From assembly GCA_964520905.1 (NCBI GenBank), contig CAZFQL010000001.1, positions 186,001-250,000 of the forward strand: DNA of 64,000 bases, given 5' to 3'. Every line of letters starts with the position of its first letter. The stretch's first letter is position 1. Both the position numbers and the translations under genes were made by a program. The DNA is from JAGVIE01 sp964520905 (GTDB lineage Bacteria > Bacteroidota > Ignavibacteria > UBA10030 > SZUA-254). Of this stretch, positions 35,863-45,714 are shown in pieces. The notes beneath the pieces are model-generated. The model saw only the letters and a list, made by a program, of their open reading frames with translations, did not search any database and was not told where the DNA came from.

Positions 35863-37176
35863 TTAGAATCGTGAGATATCATTGTAAACTATGAAAGCCA
35901 TAAAAGCCAGTAATAGAATAAATCCCGCCTGCTGGATAGCGATTTTTACTTTATGCGGGATATCTCTCCTGAAGATTTTTTCATATCCTAACAACAGCAG
36001 ATGTCCGCCATCAAGAGCAGGGATGGGAAGGATGTTGAGAATTGCCAGGCTCATACTCAACTGTGCCATAAACCAGATGAACGTCAGTAGACCCATCTCG
36101 GCGCTTTGCGTTGCAAGTTGGGCTATTGCAACCGGTCCTCCCAACGATTCTTTTATAGAGGCTTTTCCCGTAAAGATTTTGTTGAATGTCAGATAAAAAA
36201 GATATACAGATTGCTCAATATCTTTAATCCCTTCGCCGAGCGCTTCGACAATCGAATACTCAATATGCTTTGATGGTCCTGTATAGCGGCTTCCGACGAT
36301 TATTCCTATCCTCCCAGAAGAAGTTACTGTTACAGTATCGGAGATAATGTTATTTCCCCGTTTCCATTTAAGAGTAATTTGCTTCCCGGCATTTCTATTT
36401 ATGAGAGCAATAGCGATAGGCTGATTTACGGTCGTATCGTTAACGGCTATGAGCGTATCGCCCGCCATCAAACCGATTTTTGATGCTGGCATTTTCGGAT
36501 CGACCCCCTCTACTGTTGCTACAGTATGCCCCACCATGATTCCGGGTTGATTGCTCGAAGGCGAAGGTATGGTTTTCGCAGGAACGAAAACCTGAAGGTG
36601 CTTGCCGCCGCGATCGACATCGATTGTAATATCGTCCCCTAAATATTCTATATAAATTAATTGCTGAACCTGATCCCAGTGTGTAACCTGCGTTTGATTA
36701 ATCGATAGAATTTTATCTCCAGCCGCTAATCCTGCTTTTTCAAATGCGCTTCCTTCTGCAACGAAACCGATATCCGTTGTCTCTGCAATGTAAGACCCTT
36801 GTTTGAAATGAATAGTCCAGAAGATTAGTACGGCAAGCAGAACATTCATTATTACACCGGCAGAGATGACAAGCATTCTTGCCCACATGGGCCGTGAGCG
36901 AAATTCCCATGGTTGAGGCGCTTGATTTGCAAAATCTGTATCCATGCTCTCGTCGACCATGCCGGCTATTTTTACATAACCGCCTATAGGTATCCAGGAA
37001 ACGCAGTAATCCGTATCGCCAATTTTCTTCCCGAATGCGCGCGGAGGAAATCCAATTGAAAACCGATCGACACGCATCCCGGTTAATTTCGCGGCTATGA
37101 AGTGACCGAATTCATGGATGAATACTAAAACGCCCAAAGTGATTGCTGTATAAAATAACATGCTGAGAACTTGCAT
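35863..37176 (-). CDS. rseP: Site-2-type intramembrane metalloprotease
   Basis: The 437-residue M50 protease has HEFGH at residues 21-25 in the first membrane helix and two PDZ domains in the middle (for example GLAAGDKILSINQTQV and GLMAGDTLIAVNDTTV). The LDG motif NILPIPALDGGHLL near the end supplies the third zinc ligand. It cuts anti-sigma factors or membrane-anchored remnants inside the membrane. It is immediately downstream of dxr, a pairing common in many bacteria. Confidence 0.95.
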   Translation of the reverse strand: MQVLSMLFYTAITLGVLVFIHEFGHFIAAKLTGMRVDRFSIGFPPRAFGKKIGDTDYCVSWIPIGGYVKIAGMVDESMDTDFANQAPQPWEFRSRPMWARMLVISAGVIMNVLLAVLIFWTIHFKQGSYIAETTDIGFVAEGSAFEKAGLAAGDKILSINQTQVTHWDQVQQLIYIEYLGDDITIDVDRGGKHLQVFVPAKTIPSPSSNQPGIMVGHTVATVEGVDPKMPASKIGLMAGDTLIAVNDTTVNQPIAIALINRNAGKQITLKWKRGNNIISDTVTVTSSGRIGIIVGSRYTGPSKHIEYSIVEALGEGIKDIEQSVYLFYLTFNKIFTGKASIKESLGGPVAIAQLATQSAEMGLLTFIWFMAQLSMSLAILNILPIPALDGGHLLLLGYEKIFRRDIPHKVKIAIQQAGFILLLAFMAFIVYNDISRF

Positions 37177-37185
37177 TATAATTTC

Positions 37186-38349
37186 CTATTTCTTTTTTCT
37201 GTTTAGGGTTTCGATATATTTGCGTGTTGCATTGTCGGTATCGATGATATCATCGAGCGAAGGAGAGTGTTTCACGGGAATTTTTTCCAACGCTTTTCGT
37301 ATAAGTTGTGGAATCTGATTGAATGAAATCTTTCCGCCGAGAAAGAACTCAACGGCGATCTCATTTGCAGCGTTTAGTATTGCCGGCGCGGTTCCACCTA
37401 TCCTCAAAGCATCATAAGCGAGCTTGAGGCATTCGAATTTTTTCATGTCAGGCTTTGAAAATGTTAGTTTTTGCTGCTTAACGAAATCAATCCTGTTGAA
37501 ATTCGAAACAGCGCGCTCCGGATGAGTGAGTGAATACTGAATCGGAATTTTCATGTCGGGGACGCCCAACTGAGCTTTCACAGAGCCGTCAACAAATTCG
37601 ACCATCGAATGAATTATCGATTCCGGATGGATGAGAACTTCAATTTTTTCGGGAGGCAGCTTAAAGAGCCAATGAGCCTCAATCACTTCCAATCCTTTAT
37701 TCATGAGAGTCGCTGAATCGATCGTAATTTTATTGCCCATTTTCCAATTCGGGTGTTTAAGCGCATTAGCGACTGTGACGTCCTTAAAATTCTTTTTGTC
37801 AAGATGAAGAAACGGTCCCCCCGATGCGGTCAATATGAGGCGATTGATTTTATCGCGGTTTTCTCCCATGAGACATTGGAGTATCGCACTGTGTTCGCTG
37901 TCGATAGGGACAAGAGAGGCATTGTGTTTATCGATCAAAGCCGTGATAATTTCACCGGCAACAACAAGAGTCTCTTTGTTTGCGAGCGCAACGGTTTTTC
38001 CGTTTTTGATTGCCTCAATTGTCGGTCTCAAACCTGCAAATCCGACGAGTGCATTGATCAGGACATCAAAATCCTTTTGATTAACAAGCTCGCTTAATCC
38101 TTCTTCGCCGGAAAAAATTTTAATGGAACCGTTTAAAGACCGTTTCAGGTTTGCAGCAGAAAATTTGTCAAGTACTGCGACAGCCTTTGGATGGAAACGA
38201 TCGATTTGTTCTTTTAGCGTGCGGGTATTTGTGTTTGCTGAAAGATACTGAACACGGAACCTATCTGGAAAATTTGCAATTACATCCAGACTGTTTTTTC
38301 CGATGGAACCGGTTGATCCTAGAATGCAAATATTTTTCATTTCAGCCAT
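37186..38349 (-). CDS. dxr: 1-deoxy-D-xylulose 5-phosphate reductoisomerase
   Basis: From the ATG at 38349 the protein has 387 residues; another ATG at 38340 is also possible and a TTG at 38358 lies inside a T-run. NADPH binding is by GSTGSIGKNSLDVI, and the metal/substrate site by KETLVVAG, PIDSEHSAI and TASGGPF. It converts DXP to MEP in isoprenoid synthesis. The start is just after a hairpin and T-run, so expression may need its own promoter or read-through. Confidence 0.96.
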   Translation of the reverse strand: MAEMKNICILGSTGSIGKNSLDVIANFPDRFRVQYLSANTNTRTLKEQIDRFHPKAVAVLDKFSAANLKRSLNGSIKIFSGEEGLSELVNQKDFDVLINALVGFAGLRPTIEAIKNGKTVALANKETLVVAGEIITALIDKHNASLVPIDSEHSAILQCLMGENRDKINRLILTASGGPFLHLDKKNFKDVTVANALKHPNWKMGNKITIDSATLMNKGLEVIEAHWLFKLPPEKIEVLIHPESIIHSMVEFVDGSVKAQLGVPDMKIPIQYSLTHPERAVSNFNRIDFVKQQKLTFSKPDMKKFECLKLAYDALRIGGTAPAILNAANEIAVEFFLGGKISFNQIPQLIRKALEKIPVKHSPSLDDIIDTDNATRKYIETLNRKKK

Positions 38350-38381
38350 AAAAAACAATTTGCCCCATTTTAGCGGGGCAA
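38350..38381 (-). terminator. Hairpin terminator between dnaB and dxr
   Basis: On the minus strand TTGCCCC / GGGGCAA with an eight-base loop is followed by ATTGTTTTTT and then directly by the dxr ATG. It would end the dnaB transcript or attenuate dxr. Confidence 0.6.
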
Positions 38382-38442
38382 TTCTTTACATAAAGTAATG
38401 AAATCTCGCGTCGCAAACAAACGGAAATAAGTATCGATTCGG

Positions 38443-39888
38443 TTAGAATGGTGTTTCCTCTGGCAAGGAGAGAGGAGGCGCAATCATTGATTCTAATTTT
38501 TCAAAACCTGCATATTCCTTGTGAAATTGTAAACGCACCATCCCGGTAGGTCCATTGCGTTGTTTACCGATTATGATCTCGGCAATTCCCTCGGATGGTA
38601 TATTGCCGAGGTCATCATCTTTTACCGTTTCCATACCGTATGTTTCTGGACGATGGACGAATAAGACGACGTCTGCATCTTGTTCGATTGCGCCTGATTC
38701 TCTCAGATCGGCGAGCATTGGGCGCTTATCACCGCGCGATTCGACTGCGCGGTTTAGCTGGGATAAAGCTACAACAGGGATATCAAGTTCTTTAGCTAAC
38801 GCCTTTAGTGACCGGGATATCATGGAAATTTCTCTCTCTCGCGACTCGGAATTTTTCGGTCCCTGGATGAGTTGTAAATAATCGACAATTACGAGACCAA
38901 TATCGTGCTCGGCTTTGAGCCGGCGGGATTTGGCGCGCAATTCAAGGATACTTAGCGCAGGTGTATCATCTATAAAGATTTTTGCTTCGGCGAGGCGGCC
39001 TACATTCCTGCTTAAATTTTTCCATTTGTCTTCATGCAATCTTCCGGTACGAAGTTCATGCGCATTAACTCTTGCCTCGGATGATAACATCCTAATTATC
39101 AATTGCCGTTCCGACATTTCTATGCTGAAAATTGCAACCGATGTGCGTTTTTCCCTGTGTAATGCTGCGTTGCGCGCTATGGATAAAGCAAGAGCCGTTT
39201 TCCCCTGGCTTGGTCTTCCTGCAATAATCACAAGGTCTGACTTTTGGAATCCGCCCGTTTTTTCATCGAGTGTCGGGAAACCGCTCGGCACCCCGGTCAC
39301 ACCGCTATGCTTGCCATGAATTTCCTGAAGCATCTCGAAGGTTTCATGCAACGCACGATTGATCGGCGTGAATGATCGTTTCATCCGCTTCTCGGAGATT
39401 CGGAATATCTTTGTTTCGGCTTCATCGAGCAGGTCAAGTGCATCTTCAGTCTCGTTATAAGCACGGGTTAACACTTCTGAAGACGAGCTGATTAAACTCC
39501 GCATCAGAGCTTTTTCAAGAACAATGCGGCTGTGATACTCAACATTGGCTGAAGATGTTGCACCCATTGTAAGCTCGGTAATATAGACGGGATCCTCGGT
39601 AGCATTCAACTGACCACGGCGCCGTAGTTCTTCGACGAGTGTAACTGCATCGATTGGATCGCCTTTTTCAAAAAGCGCCATCATTGCCTGGAATATTTTC
39701 TGATGCGTAGGATTGTAAAAACTTGCAGGATCAAGCAGTTCCAATACTTTTGGCGCCGCTTCTTTATCAATCAGTATTGCGCCCAGAACAGATTTCTCGA
39801 CATCAACCGCCTGCGGTGGAATGCGCCCTCCAAAATTTGCCGGTTCAGTTGGAGTAGAAAACGCTGTATTCTTTTTCGTCCTTGCCAT
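38443..39888 (-). CDS. dnaB: Replicative DNA helicase
   Basis: A 481-residue hexameric helicase. The N-terminal domain (~25-130) starts with PPQAVDVEKSVLGAILIDKEA. The RecA-like domain has Walker A GRPSQGKTALALS and Walker B with VIVDYLQLI, followed by LSQLNR. It unwinds DNA at the replication fork. Its ATG shares a base with the uracil-DNA glycosylase stop (TAATG), so the two are coupled. Confidence 0.96.
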   Translation of the reverse strand: MARTKKNTAFSTPTEPANFGGRIPPQAVDVEKSVLGAILIDKEAAPKVLELLDPASFYNPTHQKIFQAMMALFEKGDPIDAVTLVEELRRRGQLNATEDPVYITELTMGATSSANVEYHSRIVLEKALMRSLISSSSEVLTRAYNETEDALDLLDEAETKIFRISEKRMKRSFTPINRALHETFEMLQEIHGKHSGVTGVPSGFPTLDEKTGGFQKSDLVIIAGRPSQGKTALALSIARNAALHREKRTSVAIFSIEMSERQLIIRMLSSEARVNAHELRTGRLHEDKWKNLSRNVGRLAEAKIFIDDTPALSILELRAKSRRLKAEHDIGLVIVDYLQLIQGPKNSESREREISMISRSLKALAKELDIPVVALSQLNRAVESRGDKRPMLADLRESGAIEQDADVVLFVHRPETYGMETVKDDDLGNIPSEGIAEIIIGKQRNGPTGMVRLQFHKEYAGFEKLESMIAPPLSLPEETPF

Positions 39889-40613
39889 TATTCACCAGCT
39901 TTCATTTCGTCATATGCTTTGCGGAACATTTTCATATCTTCCCATGCAGGATATTTCCAATTCGGATTTCTCAATAATGCGGCAGGGTGATATGTTACCA
40001 TAAGTTTTGTACCACGGAAATCGTGGAATTTGCCGCGTAATGATGTAAGAGTATTGTTGGTTTGCATGAGCCATTGTCCGGCAATTCTTCCGAGACATAT
40101 GATGAATTTTGGTTTAATGAGTTCAATTTGCCTGTAAAGATACGGAGTGCATGTTTCCATCTCTGTCGATTCCGGGTCACGGTTGTTCGGCGGGCGGCAT
40201 TTTAGAATGTTGCATATATACACTTCTTCTCTCTTCAAATCGACTGCCGAGAGAATTTTATTCAAAAGTTGTCCCGCTCTTCCAACAAACGGCTCACCCT
40301 GTGCATCCTCGTCAGCTCCGGGCGCTTCGCCTATGAACATAACGTCAGCCGCCGGATTTCCTATGCCAAAAACAAAATTAGTCCGTGTATGCCCAAGCGG
40401 GCATTTTAAGCAAGTATTTATCTCCTTGTCAAAATCACTCAACGACTTGGAGCTAACCAATAGTTCTTCAGGTAATTTAATGTTTTCCCTGACCGCGCTC
40501 TTTTTCAAACTTTGTTCTTCTTCATGATAGATGGTATTACCGAATAAATCCTGCTGCTGCATAAAATACCGCTCGGTATTATTTATGAATTCCAAGAGAT
40601 CTTTTGAAGGCAC
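39888..40613 (-). CDS. Family 4 uracil-DNA glycosylase
   Basis: A 241-residue protein starting with GTG. Cysteines in [13 protein letters not shown] and later in CNILKCRPP and METCTPYL fit the [4Fe-4S] site of family 4 enzymes. [23 protein letters not shown] is the active-site region and [11 protein letters not shown] is the DNA-binding end. It removes uracil arising from cytosine deamination. It lies between coaBC and dnaB. Confidence 0.93.
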   Translation of the reverse strand: MPSKDLLEFINNTERYFMQQQDLFGNTIYHEEEQSLKKSAVRENIKLPEELLVSSKSLSDFDKEINTCLKCPLGHTRTNFVFGIGNPAADVMFIGEAPGADEDAQGEPFVGRAGQLLNKILSAVDLKREEVYICNILKCRPPNNRDPESTEMETCTPYLYRQIELIKPKFIICLGRIAGQWLMQTNNTLTSLRGKFHDFRGTKLMVTYHPAALLRNPNWKYPAWEDMKMFRKAYDEMKAGE

Positions 40614-40621
40614 AGTATTTT

Positions 40622-41839
40622 CTATTTAAAAAGTTTAGATACTCGGTTTAAGATTTCGCGGGCGACCTCATGTTTAGACATTTTCTTCAACTTCTGAACT
40701 TTACCGCCGCTCGAAATAATCGTTACAATATTCGTATCTGTATCAAACCCGGCGCCTTCACTTAATGGATTGTTGAGAACTATAAGATCGAGATTTTTAA
40801 CTTTTAGTTTTGATTTAGCATTTTTGATTTCATTATCCGTTTCGACGGCAAAACCGACAAGAATATCTCTACCCTTGATGTTCCCTAAGTGTTGGAGGAT
40901 GTCTTTTGTTTCCTTTGTCTCAATAATAAAGCGATCGCTTTTCGATTTGTTCTTTTTAATTTTTTTATTAGAAACAGTTATCGGCGTAAAATCGGCGACT
41001 GCCGCCGCCATAATCGTTACATCCATTCCCTTACGATGCTTCATCATAGCCGTATACATCTGTAGCGCCGTTTCGACATCGACACGGTTAACGTTCCGCG
41101 GGGTTTGCAGATGAACATGTCCGGCAACTAACGTTACATCGGCGCCCCGCTGGGCTGCCGCATTCGCAATTGCAAAGCCCATTTTTCCAGAAGATCGATT
41201 TCCGATATATCTAACCGGATCGATAGGCTCGTAAGTGGGACCAGCGCTGATGAGTATTTTCTTGTCAAGAAAATCTTTCCGATTCGATTCCAAAATATCT
41301 TCAACTGCTTTTTGAATCCGGGGAAGATCGGGTAAGCGGCCCGCTCCTGTTAAACCGCTGGCGAGTTCACCCTCGGCAGGCGGAAGAACGATATATCCAG
41401 CTTCTCGCAGAGTATTAATGTTTTGTTGAGTTGTGGAGCGGAGCCACATGTCGGTATCCATAGATGGAGAAATAATCACCGGACATCGCATGGCAAGGGC
41501 GAGTATGGTAACAGCATTATCGGCATAACCGTGTGCAATTTTCGCGATTGTGTTCGCAGTAGCCGGAGCTATAAGCATAGCGTCAGCCCATTGGGCAAGC
41601 GTGATGTGCCATGTACCGGCATTTAAAATGCCGGATGATTGTTCGGGAAAAGTCCCAATGATAACTTCATCCCCGGAGACAGTTGATAGCGTTAAAGGTG
41701 TGACGAATTCCTTAGCAGAGTCGGTCATTACAACACGTATATCTGTGCCGGCTTTTTTAAAATCCCTGATGAGTTGCGGGATTTTATATGCAGCGATGCC
41801 TCCGGTAATTCCGATCAAAATCCTTTTACCTGTGAGCAT
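40622..41839 (-). CDS. coaBC: Bifunctional phosphopantothenoylcysteine decarboxylase/synthetase
   Basis: The 405-residue protein has an N-terminal flavoprotein CoaC domain (GITGGIAAYK, APATANTIAKIAHG, SPSMDTDMW) and a C-terminal CoaB domain (ISAGPTYEPIDPVRYIGNRS, SGKMG). It joins cysteine to 4'-phosphopantothenate and decarboxylates it in coenzyme A synthesis. It is nine bases from the glycosylase gene. Confidence 0.95.
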   Translation of the reverse strand: MLTGKRILIGITGGIAAYKIPQLIRDFKKAGTDIRVVMTDSAKEFVTPLTLSTVSGDEVIIGTFPEQSSGILNAGTWHITLAQWADAMLIAPATANTIAKIAHGYADNAVTILALAMRCPVIISPSMDTDMWLRSTTQQNINTLREAGYIVLPPAEGELASGLTGAGRLPDLPRIQKAVEDILESNRKDFLDKKILISAGPTYEPIDPVRYIGNRSSGKMGFAIANAAAQRGADVTLVAGHVHLQTPRNVNRVDVETALQMYTAMMKHRKGMDVTIMAAAVADFTPITVSNKKIKKNKSKSDRFIIETKETKDILQHLGNIKGRDILVGFAVETDNEIKNAKSKLKVKNLDLIVLNNPLSEGAGFDTDTNIVTIISSGGKVQKLKKMSKHEVAREILNRVSKLFK

Positions 41840-41860
41840 TGAATACCTAATTGTATTGGT

Positions 41861-42184
41861 TTAGGGTTCGGTGATCGGGCGGTCGTCTTCTTTGTAACGA
41901 TATTGAAGTTTTCCGGTTAACAACTCATTTATCGCAGTTTCGTGCGGTTTAGACCTTTTCTCAAATTCTTGTGCAATAAGAATCTGATCGGGGTTTGTTT
42001 GCGGCTGTTCACCTTCTTCTTCCGGTTCGAATATTTTCGATTGCAGCATTTCAACACGCTGGTTGAATTCGATCTTCATCTCCTCGTTGATCTGGCGTGC
42101 ACGCTTCAGTAACACGACGATTGCTTCGTAAATGTTCTCGGCAGTGCCTGTCAGATGTTCGATGTCTATTGGTTTTAGTGGCAT
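41861..42184 (-). CDS. rpoZ: RNA polymerase omega subunit
   Basis: The 107-residue protein resembles the omega-like proteins encoded beside gmk and coaBC in Bacteroidota and relatives. The conserved part is NIYEAIVVLLKRARQINEE, followed by a charged acidic region and the tail KPHETAINELLTGKLQY. Omega helps assemble beta' into RNA polymerase. The location between gmk and coaBC supports the call more than the weak sequence signature does. Confidence 0.72.
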   Translation of the reverse strand: MPLKPIDIEHLTGTAENIYEAIVVLLKRARQINEEMKIEFNQRVEMLQSKIFEPEEEGEQPQTNPDQILIAQEFEKRSKPHETAINELLTGKLQYRYKEDDRPITEP

Positions 42185-42248
42185 TGATGTTTCCTTTTAT
42201 GGTGAATCTTATTTTGTTTTCGGTCTAAATTTTTGATCTCGTCGACTT

Positions 42249-42818
42249 TTACGCCGATTGAAGCACATGGTCTATGATCTCATCGACTTTATCGACGGCT
42301 TGCTCAAGCGTTTCGTTAATGATAGTATAATCAAACTTTACTGCAAGCCCGAGCTCCATCTCAACCCGCTCCATTCGTTTTGCGAAGGTCTCGGGAGTTT
42401 CCGTTTTCCGATTCTTCAACCGCTCTGTAAGTAGTTCCATGCTTGGCGGTTTAATAAAAATTAGTAATGCAACTTGCGGATATTTTTTTTTAATAGAAAG
42501 CGCGCCGTTTACATCGACATCGAACAATATCGATGTATTTGCGCTGAATGCGCGCTCGACTTCACTTTTCAGTGAACCGTAATAATCGCCGTAAATTTGT
42601 TCCCATTCGGCGAGTTCGTCATGCCGGATCTTATACTCGAATTGTTCCTTGGTTAAAAAGAAATAATCCTTACCGTCAATTTCCGCAGATCGCTTCGTTC
42701 GGGTTGTTCCCGACACGGAGAAAAAAAAATCGGGATGCCGCCGTAAAATCTCCTTAGCAATAGTGGTCTTTCCGCATCCGCTTGGTCCAGAAATAACAAT
42801 CAATTTTGTCTTTGACAT
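42249..42818 (-). CDS. gmk: Guanylate kinase
   Basis: A 189-residue kinase from the ATG at 42818 (a TTG four codons earlier is less likely). The P-loop is SGPSGCGKTTIAKEIL, and GMP binding involves VSGTTRTKRSAEIDGKDYFF and YGSLKSEVERAF-like residues. It phosphorylates GMP to GDP. It follows the yicC-like gene and precedes rpoZ in the usual order. Confidence 0.95.
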   Translation of the reverse strand: MSKTKLIVISGPSGCGKTTIAKEILRRHPDFFFSVSGTTRTKRSAEIDGKDYFFLTKEQFEYKIRHDELAEWEQIYGDYYGSLKSEVERAFSANTSILFDVDVNGALSIKKKYPQVALLIFIKPPSMELLTERLKNRKTETPETFAKRMERVEMELGLAVKFDYTIINETLEQAVDKVDEIIDHVLQSA

Positions 42819-42862
42819 AATATTATTCAACAGCTCATTGGCTGAGTTATGATCATGATTGC

Positions 42863-43744
42863 TTACTCTATGTTCTGCAATTGTTCCCGTATTTTTTCAA
42901 GCTCTTCCTTTATTGCGACGACGAGATGGGCAATTTCAGAACTATCGGATTTTGCGCCTATTGTATTTGCCTCACGGTTCATCTCCTGAACGAGAAAGTT
43001 TAACTTACGTCCGACGCCGTCTTCTTTTTTAAGAGCGTCCAGGAAGAATTTATTGTGACTCCGGAAGCGGACAGATTCTTCTGTTACATCGAGTTTATCG
43101 ATTAATAATGCAAACTCAAGCTCCAAACGATTTTGATCGATGATTGACTGATCGGTAACAAGTTCTTTAATTCGCTCTGTCAACCTTAAACGCTCTTCTG
43201 GTACTCGCTGTTTTGCGATACGCTCTATTTCAGTAAGATTCGTATTTATAATTTCAATTCTATATACCAAATCGTTCAGCAGCTCACCGCCTTCTCTTTG
43301 ACGCATCAGTACAGCTTCACTCAGCGCGGCATCCAGCGCTTTCTTAACCAACCGCCATTCTTTTTCGTCGCCCCTTTCAAATTCGTCGATCTCAAGAACC
43401 TCGGGGAAATTTAAAAGATGTTCCAATGAAACCTTGCTTTGAATTTTTACGGCTTTCCTTAAATCGTTCAATAATTTGTAATATGCTTTTGCGGCGGCGA
43501 TATTAATTTTTAGGGGAACTTCATTAGCGTTTTCATGTACCACATTCAGGGAAATACTTATCTTTCCCCTGACAAATTTAGCGCGAACTAATTCTTTCAC
43601 TTCATTTTCACGCAGTGTCAGCGTGCGCGGGAGTCGTGAAGTTACTTCAAGGTAACGGCTGTTGACGGAGCGAACTTCTGCTGAGGCAGTAGTTCTGTCC
43701 TCGGTCGCTTCACCGCGCCCATATCCTGTCATACTTGAAATCAT
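42863..43744 (-). CDS. yicC: YicC/YloC-family endoribonuclease
   Basis: The 293-residue protein starts MISSMTGYGRGEA at 43744, the family's conserved N-terminus; an upstream in-frame start would add 11 residues. The N-terminal domain continues with EVRSVNSRYLEVTSRLPR, and the C-terminal DUF1732 part includes LNFLVQEMNREANTIGAKS. YicC proteins cleave RNA, as shown for E. coli YicC. It heads yicC-gmk-rpoZ-coaBC. Confidence 0.93.
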   Translation of the reverse strand: MISSMTGYGRGEATEDRTTASAEVRSVNSRYLEVTSRLPRTLTLRENEVKELVRAKFVRGKISISLNVVHENANEVPLKINIAAAKAYYKLLNDLRKAVKIQSKVSLEHLLNFPEVLEIDEFERGDEKEWRLVKKALDAALSEAVLMRQREGGELLNDLVYRIEIINTNLTEIERIAKQRVPEERLRLTERIKELVTDQSIIDQNRLELEFALLIDKLDVTEESVRFRSHNKFFLDALKKEDGVGRKLNFLVQEMNREANTIGAKSDSSEIAHLVVAIKEELEKIREQLQNIE

Positions 43745-43934
43745 TTCATATTCGCCATTTATTGGAAAAATTCCCATCTTAAGGTACGAAATATTCGTTC
43801 GTGCGTCAAGGGAAACCTTTGCACAACCTTTTCACCCCAATGTTCACACCTATATTGTGCAATTTTATCCCGTCATTGAGAAACAACCGCATTTTAAATA
43901 TATTGTGTACATCTGTTTAATTTTTATATCAAAG

Positions 43935-45620
43935 ATGATAACAAACTATTTCACACTTCAGGCATTGACCGCCGAGATGAACACCGTAATCCACGACGGC
44001 AGAATTCATGAGATTTTTTCACAGCGAAAAAACGAATTATTGATTTCAATTGAAAATCCATCAGCGACGTCTGATACTAAATCAGAATTGACGCTGTGTG
44101 TTTCCGTTGAGCCGAAGCTCAATTATATTTACCTGCGGGATAGAGTTATGCGTGCGCGTAAGAATTCGGTTGATCTGTTTGACGATGTGGTTCAACATTC
44201 CGTTGAAAGCATCGGCATACATCAGTCGGATCGCCTGATTGTAGTCACGCTCGAAAACGGAAAAAGAATGCTGTTTCAAATTTATAATACTGTTGCCAGC
44301 AATATCCTCTTAGTCGATGAGAATTATGTAATAGCTGAGGCATTTAAAAATAATGATACACTTAAAGGGACTACCTTTAAGATCGAAGAACATGGACCGG
44401 GAATAGATTATATTGGAAACGCGGAATCATTTATTGATAAAGTACTCCAACAGCAAAACGTGACGATCTATAATGCGTTGAAAAGAACACTACCGTTATT
44501 GGGTCCGGTTTTTTGCCGTGAGATACTGTTTCGCTCCGAAACACCTGAAGAAACAATTACAGAAGCTGTCGGAGAAAATCAGATGTTGAGGATACATAAA
44601 GAAATTCAGAATTTATATTATCAAACATCCTATCCGGAGCCGAGAATTTATTTATTGCAGAATCATCAAGAGATATTTTCCATCTTACCGATTGATCATT
44701 TAAGAAATAAGACTGAAAAGACCTGCGCAACCGTAAACGAGGGGATAAAAAAGATTATAATAGATAAGTTTAAGGAATCAAAGTTTTCAGGTGAGAAAGA
44801 CCCTATTGTAGATAAAGCAGAACATGAATTAGGGCGACTCAGGCAAACTCTCAACAAGAAAGCCTCTGCTACGTCGAGCGGTCCGGAAGAATATGAATTG
44901 CTCGGCAAAATACTTCTTGCTAATTTGCCGCTACTGAAAAAAGGAATGAAGCACATTGAGCTGCACTCGCCTATAGGTGAATCTTCAATGATACGAATAT
45001 CGCTCGATCCCGCACTTACTCCGGTGCAGAACGCAGAGCGGTATTTTGATAAAGCGAAAAAGGCAAAAGGCGCGCAAGAAGAATCTGCGGAACGCTTGAA
45101 GCAGCTTACCGGTAAACTAACCTGGCTGGAGACGCTCGTTCACACACTGCATCGATGCGAAACTGAAGAAGATTTGAAAAAAATTATTGAAGAACATAAA
45201 GATAAGTTAAGATCAATGAAATTAATTGATGAACAGCCAGGGCGAGAACTCCCGCCGTTTAGGATATTTACCGTGGCGGGTGGTTATGAAGTGTGGGTTG
45301 GTAAAAGCAGCGCCAACAATGATCTTCTTACTATGAAATATGCCAAGCCGAACGATCTCTGGTTTCATGTGCGTGGCGCAGGAGGTTCACATACTGTGCT
45401 GAAGGTTAAAGGTGACGCTCAATCTGTTCCGAAGGAAGCAGTCCGGCAGGCGGCAGGCATTGCGGCATATTATAGTAAAATGAGAAATGCCGGTACAGTA
45501 CTGGTTGCATACTGTGAACGGAAATATGTTAAAAAACCGAAACACTTAAAAGAGGGATCTGTTTTGCTAGAGCGCGAACATGTTGTATTTGTGAAGCCAA
45601 AACTTCTTGGAAATACATAA
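43935..45620 (+). CDS. rqcH: NFACT-family ribosome quality-control protein (RqcH/FbpA-like)
   Basis: From the ATG at 43935 the protein has 561 residues. The NFACT-N domain begins MITNYFTLQALTAEMNTVIH, a long coiled coil occupies the middle (~330-440), and the NFACT-R domain has VGKSSANNDLLTMKYAKPND and LWFHVRGAGGSHTVL. RqcH binds stalled 50S subunits and adds alanine tails. Earlier in-frame codons would run into the divergent yicC start region and are rejected. It is transcribed away from yicC. Confidence 0.9.
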   Translation: MITNYFTLQALTAEMNTVIHDGRIHEIFSQRKNELLISIENPSATSDTKSELTLCVSVEPKLNYIYLRDRVMRARKNSVDLFDDVVQHSVESIGIHQSDRLIVVTLENGKRMLFQIYNTVASNILLVDENYVIAEAFKNNDTLKGTTFKIEEHGPGIDYIGNAESFIDKVLQQQNVTIYNALKRTLPLLGPVFCREILFRSETPEETITEAVGENQMLRIHKEIQNLYYQTSYPEPRIYLLQNHQEIFSILPIDHLRNKTEKTCATVNEGIKKIIIDKFKESKFSGEKDPIVDKAEHELGRLRQTLNKKASATSSGPEEYELLGKILLANLPLLKKGMKHIELHSPIGESSMIRISLDPALTPVQNAERYFDKAKKAKGAQEESAERLKQLTGKLTWLETLVHTLHRCETEEDLKKIIEEHKDKLRSMKLIDEQPGRELPPFRIFTVAGGYEVWVGKSSANNDLLTMKYAKPNDLWFHVRGAGGSHTVLKVKGDAQSVPKEAVRQAAGIAAYYSKMRNAGTVLVAYCERKYVKKPKHLKEGSVLLEREHVVFVKPKLLGNT

Positions 45621-45714
45621 AAATCTTCGTATAATCTAAATATTCTTTGAGCAGCGGCACCCCAGCTGCGAGCCATACATTACATAGTATAACCAAACAT
45701 TAAAGGAACCTCAT

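Noticed and set aside
43662..43934. N-terminal extension of the RqcH-like gene
   Set aside because: The extra ~91 residues overlap the divergent yicC start region and lack NFACT character; MITNYFTLQ at 43935 is the family start.
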